Shown one piece after another: positions 1 through 11,300 of a stretch of DNA of 64,000 bases (position 1 is the stretch's first letter; every line of letters begins with the position of its first letter). The position numbers were made by a program, and so were the translations under genes. Below the pieces are notes generated by a model. The model did no database searches. It was not told the origin of the DNA and saw nothing but the letters and a program-made list of their open reading frames with translations. Location of the stretch: positions 508,501 to 572,500 of the forward strand of contig JAGUCH010000002.1 in the NCBI GenBank assembly GCA_019096065.1, written 5' to 3'. Source of the DNA: Paracyclopina nana (lineage: Eukaryota > Arthropoda > Copepoda > Cyclopoida > Cyclopettidae).

Positions 1-1124
1 TGATCACCACCCATCACCACCCAAATATGAATTTCATTTTACCTCTTTTTTCCCAATCACCACCCATCACCACCCAAAATGATTTTGGATTTGGTCTTTT
101 TTTTCTGATCACCACCCATCACCACCCAAATATGAATTTCGTTTTTGCCTCTTTTTTCCCAATCACCACCAATCACCACCCAAATTTGATTTTGGATTTG
201 GTCTTTTTTCTGATCACCACCCATCACCACCCAAACTGATTTTGGATTTGGTCTTTTTTTCTGATCACCACCCATCACCACCCAAATATGAATTTCGTTT
301 TGCCTCTTTTTTCCCAATCACCACCCATCACCACCCAAACTGATTTTGTATTTGGTCTTTTTTTTCTAATCACCATCCATCACCACCCAAATATGATTTT
401 GGATTTGGTCTTTTTTTTCTGATCACCACCCATCACCACCCAAATATGAATTTCATTTTACCTCTTTTTTCCCAATCACCACCCATCACCACCCAAAATG
501 ATTTTGGATTTGGTCTTTTTTTCTGATCACCACCCATCACCACCCAAATATGATTTTGGATTTGGTCTTTTTTTTCTGATCACCACCCATCACCACCCAA
601 ACTGATTTTGGATTTGGTCTTTTTTTTCTGATCACCACCCATCACCACCCAAATATGATTTTGGATTTGGTCTTTTTTTTCTGATCACCACCCATCACCA
701 CCCAAATATGAATTTCGTTTTTGCCTCTTTTTTCCCAATCACCACCAATCACCACCCAAATTTGATTTTGGATTTGGTCTTTTTTTCTGATCACCACCCA
801 TCACCACCCAAACTGATTTTGGATTTAGTCTTTTTTTCTGATCACCACCCATCACCACCCAAATATGAATTTCGTTTTGCCTCTTTTTTCCCAATCACCA
901 CCCATCACCACCCAAATATGATTTTGGATTTGGTCTTTTTTTCCCAATCACCACCCATCACCACCCAAATATGATTTTGGATTTGTTCTTTTTTTCTGAT
1001 CACCACCCATCACCACCCAAATATGATTTTGGATTTGGTCTTTTTTTCTGATCACCACCCATCACCACCCAAATTTGAATTTCATTTTACCTCTTTTTTC
1101 CCAATCACCACCCATCACCACCCA
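1..1124 (+). repeat. Satellite A, left array (C/T-rich strand on +)
   Basis: Tandem units of about 54-61 bp run from the window edge to about 1124. Each unit has a doubled ATCACCACCC core followed by one of two tails: a 'TTTTGGATTTGGTC' tail with a T-run, or an 'ATTTCGTTTTGCCTC' tail with a T-run. Roughly 19 units are present. Short open frames here are by-products of the repeat. The same family recurs in the opposite orientation at 8334-11734. The array is cut by the window edge. Confidence 0.95.
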
Positions 1125-1569
1125 GAAGATGCTAAAGTTAGCACTATGACAAATTCAAAATTAGTCAAAACATGGTGAAAAAATGCAAAACTTTGTAAAA
1201 CGTTGTCAAAAATACAATTTTGCTCAGGCAAATATGCTCTCTTCATCTACAAACTCCTTAAGGAATCGGAACTCAAAATTCCTTTGCGCCAAAGAGTTCT
1301 CAGTACATAAATTAGCTGCGTAGAGTTGTATGAATGGATTTGTCACAATGCATTCTTTAAGGAATGGTAGATGAACAGTATATTAATCATGTACGCTACG
1401 CTAGTTTTGCTCCTTGACCGAAAAGTTGTTGCTAAAAATATTCTAGTTTATGTCAGATTTTGCACTGGGAGACTGATGGACCTGGACTTCCCAAGATCCT
1501 AACAACTATACCCAGAATGAGCACAACTTGCTAGCTCAAAGTCAGTTTTATTTAAGAACTCTTGAATTT
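1125..1569. other. Degenerate satellite-derived spacer
   Basis: No gene is seen. Around 1150-1210 and 1390-1480 the sequence resembles the 160-bp repeat D found at 5165-5780: a 'TTTTGCTCCT...' segment, then a 'TTTTGCACT(A/G)GGAGAC' segment in the same order. This suggests decayed copies of D at the edge of the 169-bp satellite. Confidence 0.5.
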
Positions 1570-2687
1570 TAAGTCAAAATGTCAGTTGCAGCTGTTAGTG
1601 TGAGTCAACTTGACTCAAAATTTGAGGCAAAGTCAACCTTTTTTTGATTTTGAGCTAGCAAGAGCTAAAACTTGGGCATCACATTATACTACCAATTAAT
1701 TGCTGAAAAAAATTGAATTTCTTGACAAAAGACAATTTTGAGTCAAAGTGTTGGTTGCCGCTGATAGTGTGAGTCAACTTGACTAAAAACTTGAGGAGAA
1801 GTGAAACTTTTGACTCATTTTGAGTTCGCAAGAGTGAAAACTTGCTCATCGCTAGATGCTATGTATTTATCTCATAGTGCCGCTAGTAAACTTCTAAGAA
1901 AATACGAAATTATGGATAAGGTCAATTTTGAGTCAAAATGTCTATAATGGCTGATAATTTGAGGCATTTGGACCCTAAATGTGAGGCGAAGTCAAGCTTT
2001 GACTCATTTTTGACTATGCGAGAGCCATAACTTGCGCATTGCATAATGCTGCTAATAAACTACTTAGAAAATACGAAATTCTTGATAAGGTCAATTTTGA
2101 GTCAAAATGTCAATAGTGGCTGATAATTTGAGGCATCTGGACCCTAAATGTGAGGCAAAGTCAAGCTTTGACTCATTTTTGACTATGCTAGAAATAAAAA
2201 CTATTGAGAAAATGCAAAATTCTGGACTTGTCAATTTTGAGTCAAAATGATAATTTGAGGCATTTGGACTCTAAATGTGAGGCAAAGTCACGCTTTGACT
2301 TATTTTTGACTATGAGAGAAATAAAAACTTACGCATCCTGTAACGCTGCTAATAAACTACTAAGAAAATGCAAAATTCTGGACTAGTCAATTTTGAGTCA
2401 AAATGTCAGTAGTGGCTGATAATTTGAGGCATCTGGACTCTAAATGTGAGGCAAAGTCAAGCTTTGACTTATTTTTGACTATGCAAGAGCCAAAACTTGC
2501 GCATCGCGTAATGCTGCTAATAAACTACTAAGAAAATGCAAAATTCTGGACTAGTCAATTTTGAGTCAAAATGTCAGTAGTGGCAGATAATTTGAGGCAT
2601 CTGGACCCTAAATGTGAGGCAAAGTCAAGCTTTGACTTATTTTTGACTATGCGAGAGCCAAAACTTGCGCATCGCGTAATGCTGCTA
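1570..2687 (+). repeat. 169-bp satellite C, left part
   Basis: Tandem copies have GTCAATTTTGAGTCAAAATG starting at about 1921, 2090, 2230, 2386 and 2554. Full copies are 168-169 bp; two are shortened (140 and 156 bp). Copies between 1570 and 1900 are clearly more diverged, and copies near the element at 2688 are close to consensus. The array stops at TGCTGCTA (2680-2687) and resumes at the same point at 7434. Confidence 0.9.
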
Positions 2688-2732
2688 GGCCGCGACTGCA
2701 TAGGCAGGGATCAAATGCAAGCAAAACTTAGA
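2688..2732 (+). repeat. Left 45-bp terminal inverted repeat
   Basis: It is the perfect reverse complement of 7389-7433 and directly abuts the target-site duplication at 2680-2687. Similarity to the other end breaks down immediately after the 45 bases, about 30 bp before the 19-bp array begins. Confidence 0.95.
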
Positions 2733-2764
2733 TTTATTTTCACAAAAAATATAGATTACGCCGT

Positions 2765-5155
2765 GTGAACTTGTGTTTGGTGTGTTCACCGTGTTCGGTG
2801 TGTTCAGTGTGTTCGCCGTGTTCGCTGTGTTTGCTGTGTTCGCCGTGTTCGCTGTGTTCGGTGTGTTTGCCCGTGTTCGGTGTGTTCGCCCGTGTTCGGT
2901 GTGTTCGCCCATGTTCGGTGTGTTCGCCCGTGTTCGGTGTGTTTGCCCGTGTTCAGTGTGTTCGCCCATGTTCGGTGTGTTCGCCCGTGTTCGGTGTGTT
3001 CGCCTGTGTTCGGTGTGTTCGCCCATGTTCGGTGTGTTCACCCGTGTTCGGTGTGTTCGCCCGTGTTCGCTGTGATCGCTGTGTTCGCCCGTGTTCGGCC
3101 GTGTTCAGTGAGTTCGCCCGTGTTCGCTGTGTTCGCTGTGTTCGGCCGTGTTCGCTGTGTTCGCCCGTGTTCGGTGTGTTCGCCCATGTTCGGTGTGTTC
3201 TCCCGTGTTCGGTGTGTTCGCCCGTGTTCGGTGTGTTCTCCCGTGTTCGGTGTGTTCGCCCGTGTTCGGTGTGTTCGCCCGTGTTCGGTGTGTTCACCCG
3301 TGTTCGGTGTGTTCACCCGTGTTCGGTGTGTTCACCCGTGTTCGGTGTGTTCACCTGTGTTCAGTGTGTTCGCCCGTGTTCAGTGTGTTTGCTGTGTTCG
3401 CCGTGTTCGCTGTGTTCGGTGTGTTTGCCCGTGTTCGGTGTGTTCGCCCGTGTTCGGTGTGTTCGCCCGTGTTCGGTGTGTTCGCCCGTGTTCAGTGTGT
3501 TCGCCCGTGTTCGGTGTGTTCGCCCGTGTTCGGTGTGTTCGCCTGTGTTCTGTGTGTTCGCCCATGTTCGGTGTGTTCACCCGTGTTCGGTGTGTTCGCC
3601 CGTGTTCGGTGTGTTCGCCCGTGTTCGCTGTGATCGCTGTGTTCGCCCGCGTTCGGCCGTGTTCAGTGTGTTCGCCCGTGTTCGCCCGTGTTCGGTGTGT
3701 TCGCCCATGTTCGGTGTGTTCGCCCATGTTCGGTGTGTTCGCCCGTGTTCGGTTTGTTCTCTCGTGTTTGGTGTGTTCACCCGTGTTCGGTGTGTTCTCC
3801 CGTGTTCGGTGTGTTCGCCCGTGTTCGGTGTGTTCACCCGTGTTCGGTGTGTTCACCCGTGTTCGGTGTGTTCACCCGTGTTCGGTGTGTTCGCCCGTGT
3901 TCGCTGTGATCGCTGTGTTCGCCCGTGTTCAGCCGGTTTCAGTGTGTTCGCCCGTGTTCGGTGTGTTCGCCCGTGTTCGGTGTGTTCGCTGTGTTTGCCT
4001 GTGTTAGGTGTGTTCGCCCGTGTTCGGTGGTTTTGCGCGTGTTCGGTGTGTTCGCCCGTGTTCGGTGTGTTCGCCCATGTTCGGTGTGTTCACCCGTGTT
4101 CGGTGTGTTCACCCGTGTTCGGTGTGTTCGCCCGTGTTCGTTGTGATCGCTGTGTTCGCCCGTGTTCAGCCGTGTTCAGTGTGTTCGCCCGTGTTCGGTG
4201 TGTTCGCCCGTGTTCGGGGTGTTTGCTGTGTTCGCCCGTGTTCGGCCGTGTTCGGTGTGTTCGCCCGTGTTCGGTGTGTTCGCCCGTGTTCGGTGTGTTC
4301 GCCCGTGTTCAGTGTGTTCGCCCGTGTTCGGTGTGTGTTCGCCCGTGTTCGGTGTGTTCGCCTGTGTTCTGTGTGTTCGCCCATGTTCGGTGTGTTCACC
4401 CGTGTTCGGTGTGTTCGCCCGTGTTCGGTGTGTTCGCCCGTGTTCGCTGTGATCGCTGTGTTCGCCCGTGTTCGGCCGTGTTCAGTGTGTTCGCCCGTGT
4501 TCGCCCGTGTTCGGTGTGTTCGCCCGTGTTCGGTGTGTTCGCCCATGTTCGGTGTGTTCGCCCGTGTTCGGTGTGTTCGCCCGTGTTCGGTGTGTTCACC
4601 CGTGTTCGGTGTGTTCGCCCGCGTTCGGTGTGTTCGCCCGCGTTCGGTGTGTTCGCCCGTGTTCGGTGTGTTCGCCCATGTTCGGTGTGTTCACCCGTGT
4701 TCGGTGTGTTCACCCGTGTTCGGTGTGTTCGCCCGTGTTCGCTGTGATCGCTGTGTTCGCCCGTGTTCAGCCGTGTTCAGTGTGTTTGCCCGTGTTCGGT
4801 GTGTTCGCCCGTGTTCGCTGTGTTCGCTGTGTTCTCCCGTTTTCTGCCGTTTTCGGTGTGTTCGACCGTGTTCGCCGTGTTCGCCCGCGTTCGGTGTGTT
4901 CGCCCGTGTCTCGGTGTGTTCGCCCATGTTCGGTGTGTTCACCCGTGTTCGGTGTGTTCACCCGTGTTCGGTGTGTTCGCCCGTGTTCGCTGTGATCGCT
5001 GTGTTCGCCCGTGTTCAGCCGTGTTCAGTGTGTTCGCCCGTGTTCGGTGTGTTCGCCCGTGTTCGGTGTGTTCGCTGTGTTCGCCCGTGTTCGGCCGTGT
5101 TCGGTGTGTTCGCTGTGTTCGCCCGTGTTCGGCCGTGTTCGCTGCGTTCGACCAT
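2765..5155 (+). repeat. 19-bp satellite B, left arm of the foldback element
   Basis: The dominant unit is GTGTTCGGTGTGTTCGCCC (19 bp), repeated about 125 times with G/A and C/T variants and occasional extra half-units. Because 19 is not a multiple of three and the unit has no stop in any phase, all frames stay open for hundreds of codons on both strands. The longest open frame, 660 codons from 2765, is therefore not evidence for a protein. Confidence 0.95.
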
Positions 5156-5164
5156 TTTCGCTGC

Positions 5165-5780
5165 TTGTTTCAGTTCTTATTTTGCACTAGGAGACCAGTC
5201 TTGTCAAAACTAGTTGAAAGAAAGGCCAAAGTTTGGACTTTGTCAAAAAATGCAATTTTGCTCTAGCAATTGTTCACGTTACGCAATTTTCGCTCCTAGC
5301 TCAAGAAGTTGCAAAAAAATATGCTAGTTTCAGTTCTTATTTTGCACTAGGAGACCAGTCTTGTCAAAACTAGATGAAAAAAAGGCCAAAGTTTGGACTT
5401 TGTCAAAAAATGCAATTTTGCTCTAGCAATTGTTCACGTTACGCAATTTTCGCTCCTAGCTCAAGAAGTTGCAAAAAAATATGCTAGTTTCAGTTCTTAT
5501 TTTGCACTAGGAGACCAGTCATGTCAAAACTAGATGAAAAAAAGGCCAATTTTGCTCTTGCAATTATTCACGTTACGCGAGTTTCGCTTCTAGTTTAAAA
5601 AAATGTTAAAAAATATGCTAGTTGCAGTTCTTATTTTGCACTTGGAGACCAGTCTTGTCCAAACTAGATGAAAAAAAGGCCAAAGTTTGGACTTTGTCAA
5701 AAAATGCAATTTTGCTCTTGCAATTGTTCACTTACGCGATTTTCGGACCTAGTTTAAAAGAAATATGCTAGTTTCAGTTC
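5165..5780 (+). repeat. 160-bp tandem repeat D
   Basis: CAGTTCTTATTTTGCACT recurs at 5171, 5331, 5491 and 5624, with a final partial copy at 5775. Spacing is 160, 160, 133 and 151 bp, so two full and two deleted units are present. It sits between the left 19-bp arm and the inverted copies of satellite C. Decayed relatives lie outside the element at about 1150-1480. Confidence 0.85.
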
Positions 5781-6055
5781 GGCTCTCGCATAATCAAAAA
5801 TGAGTCAAAGTTTGACTTTGCCTCACATTTAGGGTCCAAATGCCTCAAACTATCAGCCACTACTGACATTTTGACTCAAATTTGACCTAGTCCAGAATTT
5901 CGTATTTTCTTAGTAGTTTATTAGCAGCATTACGCGATGCGCAAGTTTCGGCTCTCGCATAATCAAAAATGAGTCAAAGTTTGACTTTGCCTCACATTTA
6001 GGGTCCAAATGCCTCAAACTATCAGCCACTACTGACATTTTGACTCAAAGTTTGA
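5781..6055 (-). repeat. Inverted copies of 169-bp satellite C inside the element
   Basis: GGCTCTCGCATAATC starts at 5781 and 5950, exactly 169 bp apart. The sequence is the reverse complement of the satellite C that surrounds the element. The last unit breaks off near 6055. Host satellite sequence has therefore been incorporated into the element in the opposite orientation. Confidence 0.85.
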
Positions 6056-6445
6056 CTGGCTCTGCAGACTTTGCCTATCTGGCTCCAATTTGAACCACTG
6101 AAGTCAGGTTGATCTCCTCTAAAAGGTTTATTAGCAGTCCAAGTTTTTCGCGGAAAATTCCACTTTAGAATTCTATTTGTACTCAGTCCAAGAAAACAGT
6201 AGAAGGAAGACTTGGCTGCACGAATCCCCCCTTTTCCAGTTCTTTTAAGCCCCCAAAAACCGAAAATTCGGGTCCTAAATGAAAAAGTAAACAAAGTCTA
6301 TATTAGTAAACTTCGGGGAGCAATATCTCAGCAACAGAGCGCCCCAGCTCACTACTTTTTGCGGCTATTAATTTGTCTTGACTTTTATTTTTACTCAAAT
6401 TCTCTCTGCGCATTTTCATTTACGAAGTTCTGTGATTTCTGTGAG
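6056..6445. other. Non-repetitive core of the foldback element
   Basis: About 390 bp have no tandem structure and no convincing coding sequence. A short minus-strand open frame (6022-6294) and a plus-strand frame that runs on into the satellite have no recognisable domain. It may be a remnant of the original internal sequence of the element or captured host DNA. Confidence 0.4.
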
Positions 6446-7380
6446 GGCGAACACGGGCGAACACAGCAAACACAGGCGAACACGGGCGAACACAGCGAAC
6501 ACGGGCGAACACAGCGAACACGGGCGAACACAGCGAACACGGCCGAACACAGCGAACACGGCCGAACACAGCGAACACGGGCGAACTCAGCGAACACTGG
6601 CGAACACGGGCGAACTCAGCGATCACGGGCAAAAACAGCGAACACTGCCGAAAACGGCGAACATAGCGAACACGGGCAAACACGGCGAACACGGGCGATC
6701 ACAGCGAACACGGTCGAAGACAGCAAACACGGCCGAACACAGCGAACACAGCGAACACGGGCGAACTCAGCGAACACGGGCAAACACAGCGAACATGGCC
6801 GAACACAGCGAACACGGCCGAACACAGCGAACACGGGCGAACACAGTGAACACGGGCGAACACGGGCGAACACAGCGAACACGGGCGAACACAGCGAACA
6901 CAGGCGAACACAGCGAACACGGCTGAACACAGCGAACAAGGGCGAACACAGCGAACACTGGCGAACACGGCGAACACGGCCGAACACAGCGAACACGGCC
7001 GAACACAGCGAACACGGCTGAACACAGCGAACACAGCGAACACGGGCGAACTCAGCGAACACGGGCAAACACAGCGAACACGGCCGAACACAGCGAACAC
7101 GGCCGAACACAGCGAACACGGGCGAACACAGCGAACACGGCCGAACACAGCGAACACGGCTGAACACAGCGAACACGGCCGAACACGGCCGAACAAAGCG
7201 AACACGGCCGAACACAGTGAACACGGCCGAACACAGCGAACACGGCTGAACGCAGCGAACACGGCCGAACACAGCGAACACGGCCAAACACAGCGAACAC
7301 GGCCGAACACAGCGAACACGGCCGAACACAGCGAACACACCTGAACACAGCGAACATGGGCGAACTCGGGCGGACACAGC
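6446..7380 (-). repeat. 19-bp satellite B, right arm of the foldback element
   Basis: The unit on the plus strand is CGAACACAGCGAACACGGC (19 bp), the reverse complement of a sister variant of the left-arm unit. About 48 units are present. The variant mix differs from the left arm (GCTG and GGCC positions swapped), so the arms have been homogenised separately. All open frames here are satellite artefacts. Confidence 0.93.
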
Positions 7381-7388
7381 GAAAAAAT

Positions 7389-7433
7389 TCTAAGTTTTGC
7401 TTGCATTTGATCCCTGCCTATGCAGTCGCGGCC
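7389..7433 (-). repeat. Right 45-bp terminal inverted repeat
   Basis: It ends ...TGCAGTCGCGGCC at 7433 and is followed at once by the TGCTGCTA duplication (7434-7441). It matches the left terminus over all 45 bases. Confidence 0.95.
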
Positions 7434-7441
7434 TGCTGCTA

Positions 7442-8300
7442 ATAAACTACTAAGAAAATGCAAAATTCTGGACTAGTCAATTTTGAGTCAAAATGTCATT
7501 AGTGGCTGATAATTTGAGGCATTTGGACCCTAAATGTGAGGCAAAGTCAAGCTTTGACTTATTTTTGACTATGAGAGAAATAAAAACTTGCGCATCGCGT
7601 AATGCTGCTAATAAACTACTAAGAAAATGCAAAATTCTGGACTAGTCAATTTTGAGTCAAAATGTCAGTAGTGGCTGATAATTTGAGGCATCTGGACCCT
7701 AAATGTGAGGCAAAGTCAAGCTTTGACTTATTTTTGACTATGAGAGAAATAAAAACTTACGCATCGCGGAATGCTGCTAATAAACTACTAAGAAAATGCA
7801 AAATTCTGGACTAGTCAATTTTGAGTCAAAATGTCAGTAGTGGCTGATAATTTGAGGCATTTGGACCCTAAATGTGAGGCAAAGTCAAGCTTTGACTTAT
7901 TTTTGACTATGCGAGAAATAAAAACTTGCGCATCGCGTAATGCTGCTAATAAACTACTAAGAAAATGCAAAATTTTGGACTAGTCAATTTTGAGTCAAAA
8001 TGTCAGTAGTGGCTGATAATTTGAGGCATCTGGACCCTAAATGTGAGGCAAAGTCAAGCTTTGACTTATTTTTGACTATGAGAGAAATAAAAACTTACGC
8101 ATCCCTTAACGCTACTTATAAACTATTGAGAAAATGCAAAATTCTGGACTAGTCAATTTTGAGTCGAAATGTCAGTAGTGGCTGATAATTTGAGGCATCT
8201 GGACCCTAAATGTGAAGCAAAGTCAAACTTTGACTCATTTTTGACTATGCGAGAGCCAAATTTTGCGCATCGCGAAATGCTTTACTTTTGCAAACTTTCA
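7442..8300 (+). repeat. 169-bp satellite C, right part
   Basis: GACTAGTCAATTTTGAGTC starts at 7471, 7640, 7809, 7978 and 8147, an exact 169-bp period. Copies are near-identical except the last, which carries several substitutions before the array meets satellite A. This is the continuation of the array interrupted at 2687. Confidence 0.95.
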
Positions 8301-8333
8301 AACTCAAAAATCTCATATTTTGAGTCATATTTT

Positions 8334-11300
8334 GGGTGGTGATCAGAAAAAAAAGACCAAATCCAAAATCAGTTTGGGTGGTGAAGGGTGGTGATTGGGA
8401 AAAAAGAGGCAAAATGAAATTCAAATTTGGGTGGTGATGGGTGGTGATCAGAAAAAAGACCAAATCCAAAATCAGTTTGGGTGGTGATGGGTGGTGATCA
8501 GAAAAAAAGACCAAATCCAAAATCAGTTTGGGTGGTGATGGGTGGTGATTGGGAAAAAAGAGGCAAAACGAAATTCAAATTTGGGTGGTGATGGGTGGTG
8601 ATCAGAAAAAAAAGACCAAATCCAAAATCAGTTTGGGTGGTGATCAGAAAAAAAGACCAAATCCAAAATCAGTTTGGGTGGTGATGGGTGGTGATTGGGA
8701 AAAAAGAGGCAAAACGAAATTCAAATTTGGGTGGTGATGGGTGGTGATCAGAAAAAAAAGACCAAATCCAAAATCAGTTTGGGTGGTGATGGGTGGTGAT
8801 TGGGAAAAAAGAGGCAAAACGAAATTCAAATTTGGGTGGTGATGGGTGGTGATCAGAAAAAAAAGACCAAATCCAAAATCAGTTTGGGTGGTGATCAGAA
8901 AAAAAGACCAAATCCAAAATCAGTTTGGGTGGTGATGGGTGGTGATTGGGAAAAAAGAGGCAAAACGAAATTCAAATTTGGGTGGTGATGGGTGGTGATC
9001 AGAAAAAAAAGACCAAATCCCAAATCAGTTTGGGTGGTGATGGGTGGTGATCAGAAAAAAAAGACCAAATCCAAAATCATTTTGGGTGGTGATGGGTGGT
9101 GATTGGGAAAAAAGAGGTAAAATGAAATTCAAATTTGGGTGGTGATGGGTGGTGATCAGAAAAAAGACCAAATCCAAAATCAGTTTGGGTGGTGATGGGT
9201 GGTGATCAGAAAAAAAGACCAAATCCAAAATCAGTTTGGGTGGTGATGGGTGGTGATTGGGAAAAAAGAGGCAAAACGAAATTCAAATTTGGGTGGTGAT
9301 GGGTGGTGATCAGAAAAAAAAGACCAAATCCCAAATCAGTTTGGGTGGTGATGGGTGGTGATCAGAAAAAAAAGACCAAATCCAAAATCATTTTGGGTGG
9401 TGATGGGTGGTGATTGGGAAAAAAGAGGTAAAATGAAATTCAAATTTGGGTGGTGATGGGTGGTGATCAGAAAAAAAAGACCAAATCCAAAATCATATTT
9501 GGGTGGTGATGGATGGTGATTAGAAAAAAAAGACCAAATCCAAAATCAGTTTGGGTGGTGATCAGAAAAAAAGACCAAATCCAAAATCAGTTTGGGTGGT
9601 GATGGGTGGTGATTGGGAAAAAAGAGGCAAAACGAAATTCAAATTTGGGTGGTGATGGGTGGTGATCAGAAAAAAAAGACCAAATCCAAAATCAGTTTGG
9701 GTGGTGATGGGTGGTGATCAGAAAAAAAAGACCAAATCCAAAATCATTTTGGGTGGTGATGGGTGGTGATTGGGAAAAAAGAGGTAAAATGAAATTCAAA
9801 TTTGGGTGGTGATGGGTGGTGATCAGAAAAAAGACCAAATCCAAAATCAGTTTGGGTGGTGATGGGTGGTGATCAGAAAAAAAGACCAAATCCAAAATCA
9901 GTTTGGGTGGTGATGGGTGGTGATTGGGAAAAAAGAGGCAAAACGAAATTCAAATTTGGGTGGTGATGGGTGGTGATCAGAAAAAAAAGACCAAATCCAA
10001 AATCAGTTTGGGTGGTGATCAGAAAAAAAGACCAAATCCAAAATCAGTTTGGGTGGTGATGGGTGGTGATTGGGAAAAAAGAGGCAAAACGAAATTCAAA
10101 TTTGGGTGGTGATGGGTGGTGATCAGAAAAAAAAGACCAAATCCAAAATCAGTTTGGGTGGTGATGGGTGGTGATTGGGAAAAAAGAGGCAAAACGAAAT
10201 TCAAATTTGGGTGGTGATGGGTGGTGATCAGAAAAAAAAGACCAAATCCAAAATCAGTTTGGGTGGTGATCAGAAAAAAAGACCAAATCCAAAATCAGTT
10301 TGGGTGGTGATGGGTGGTGATTGGGAAAAAAGAGGCAAAACGAAATTCAAATTTGGGTGGTGATGGGTGGTGATCAGAAAAAAAAGACCAAATCCCAAAT
10401 CAGTTTGGGTGGTGATGGGTGGTGATCAGAAAAAAAAGACCAAATCCAAAATCATTTTGGGTGGTGATGGGTGGTGATTGGGAAAAAAGAGGTAAAATGA
10501 AATTCAAATTTGGGTGGTGATGGGTGGTGATCAGAAAAAAAAGACCAAATCCAAAATCATATTTGGGTGGTGATGGATGGTGATTAGAAAAAAAAGACCA
10601 AATACAAAATCAGTTTGGGTGGTGATGGGTGGTAATTGGGAAAAATGAGGCAAAACAAAATTCATATTTGGGTGGTGATGGGTGGTGATCAGAAAAAAAG
10701 ACCAAATCCAAAATCAAATTTGGGTGGTGATTGGTGGTGATTGGGAAAAAAGAGGCAAAAACGAAATTCATATTTGGGTGGTGATGGGTGGTGATCAGAA
10801 AAAAAAGACCAAATCCAAAATCATATTTGGGTGGTGATGGGTGGTGATCAGAAAAAAAGACCAAATCCAAAATCATTTTGGGTGGTGATGGGTGGTGATT
10901 GGGAAAAAAAGACCAAATCCAAAATCATATTTGGGTGGTGATGGGTGGTGATTGGGAAAAAAGAGGCAAAACAAAATTCATATTTGGGTGGTGATGGGTG
11001 GTGATCAGAAAAAAAAGACCAAATCCAAAATCATATTTGGGTGGTGATGGGTGGTGATCAGAAAAAAAAGACCAAATCCAAAATCATATTTGGGTGGTGA
11101 TGGGTGATGATCGGAAAAAAAAGACCAAATCCAAAATCAGTTTGGGTGGTGATGGGTGGTGATTGGGAAAAAAGAGGCAAAAACGAAATTCATATTTGGG
11201 TGGTGATGGGTGGTGATCAGAAAAAAAAGACCAAATCCAAAATCATATTTGGGTGGTGATGGGTGGTGATCAGAAAAAAAGACCAAATCCAAAATCATTT

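Larger units (their letters stand above)
2688..7433. mobile_element. Foldback-like TIR element, 4,746 bp, satellite arms
   Basis: The termini 2688-2732 and 7389-7433 are perfect 45-bp inverted repeats beginning GGCCGCGACTGCATAGGCAG. The element is flanked by an 8-bp direct repeat TGCTGCTA (2680-2687 and 7434-7441), and removing element plus one copy restores a continuous 169-bp satellite unit. Inside, each end carries an array of a 19-bp repeat in opposite orientation (left about 2.4 kb, right about 0.93 kb). The middle holds repeat D, two inverted units of satellite C and about 390 bp of other sequence. No transposase is seen, so it is presumably non-autonomous. The layout recalls Drosophila foldback elements. 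The 8-bp duplication fits hAT, P, MULE or Merlin-like families, and the family is not resolved. Confidence 0.85.

Noticed and set aside
2765..4747. 660-codon plus-strand frame and many overlapping long frames in the 19-bp array
   Set aside because: The 19-bp unit lacks stops in all phases and is not a multiple of three, so long frames appear in every frame by necessity. There is no start context, domain or splice evidence.
6212..7463. Long frames on both strands in the right 19-bp array
   Set aside because: Same satellite artefact as the left arm; frames begin or end in flanking non-coding sequence.
1..8300. Possible CRISPR-like array
   Set aside because: Units are contiguous with no unique spacers, and the genome is clearly animal with spliced genes.
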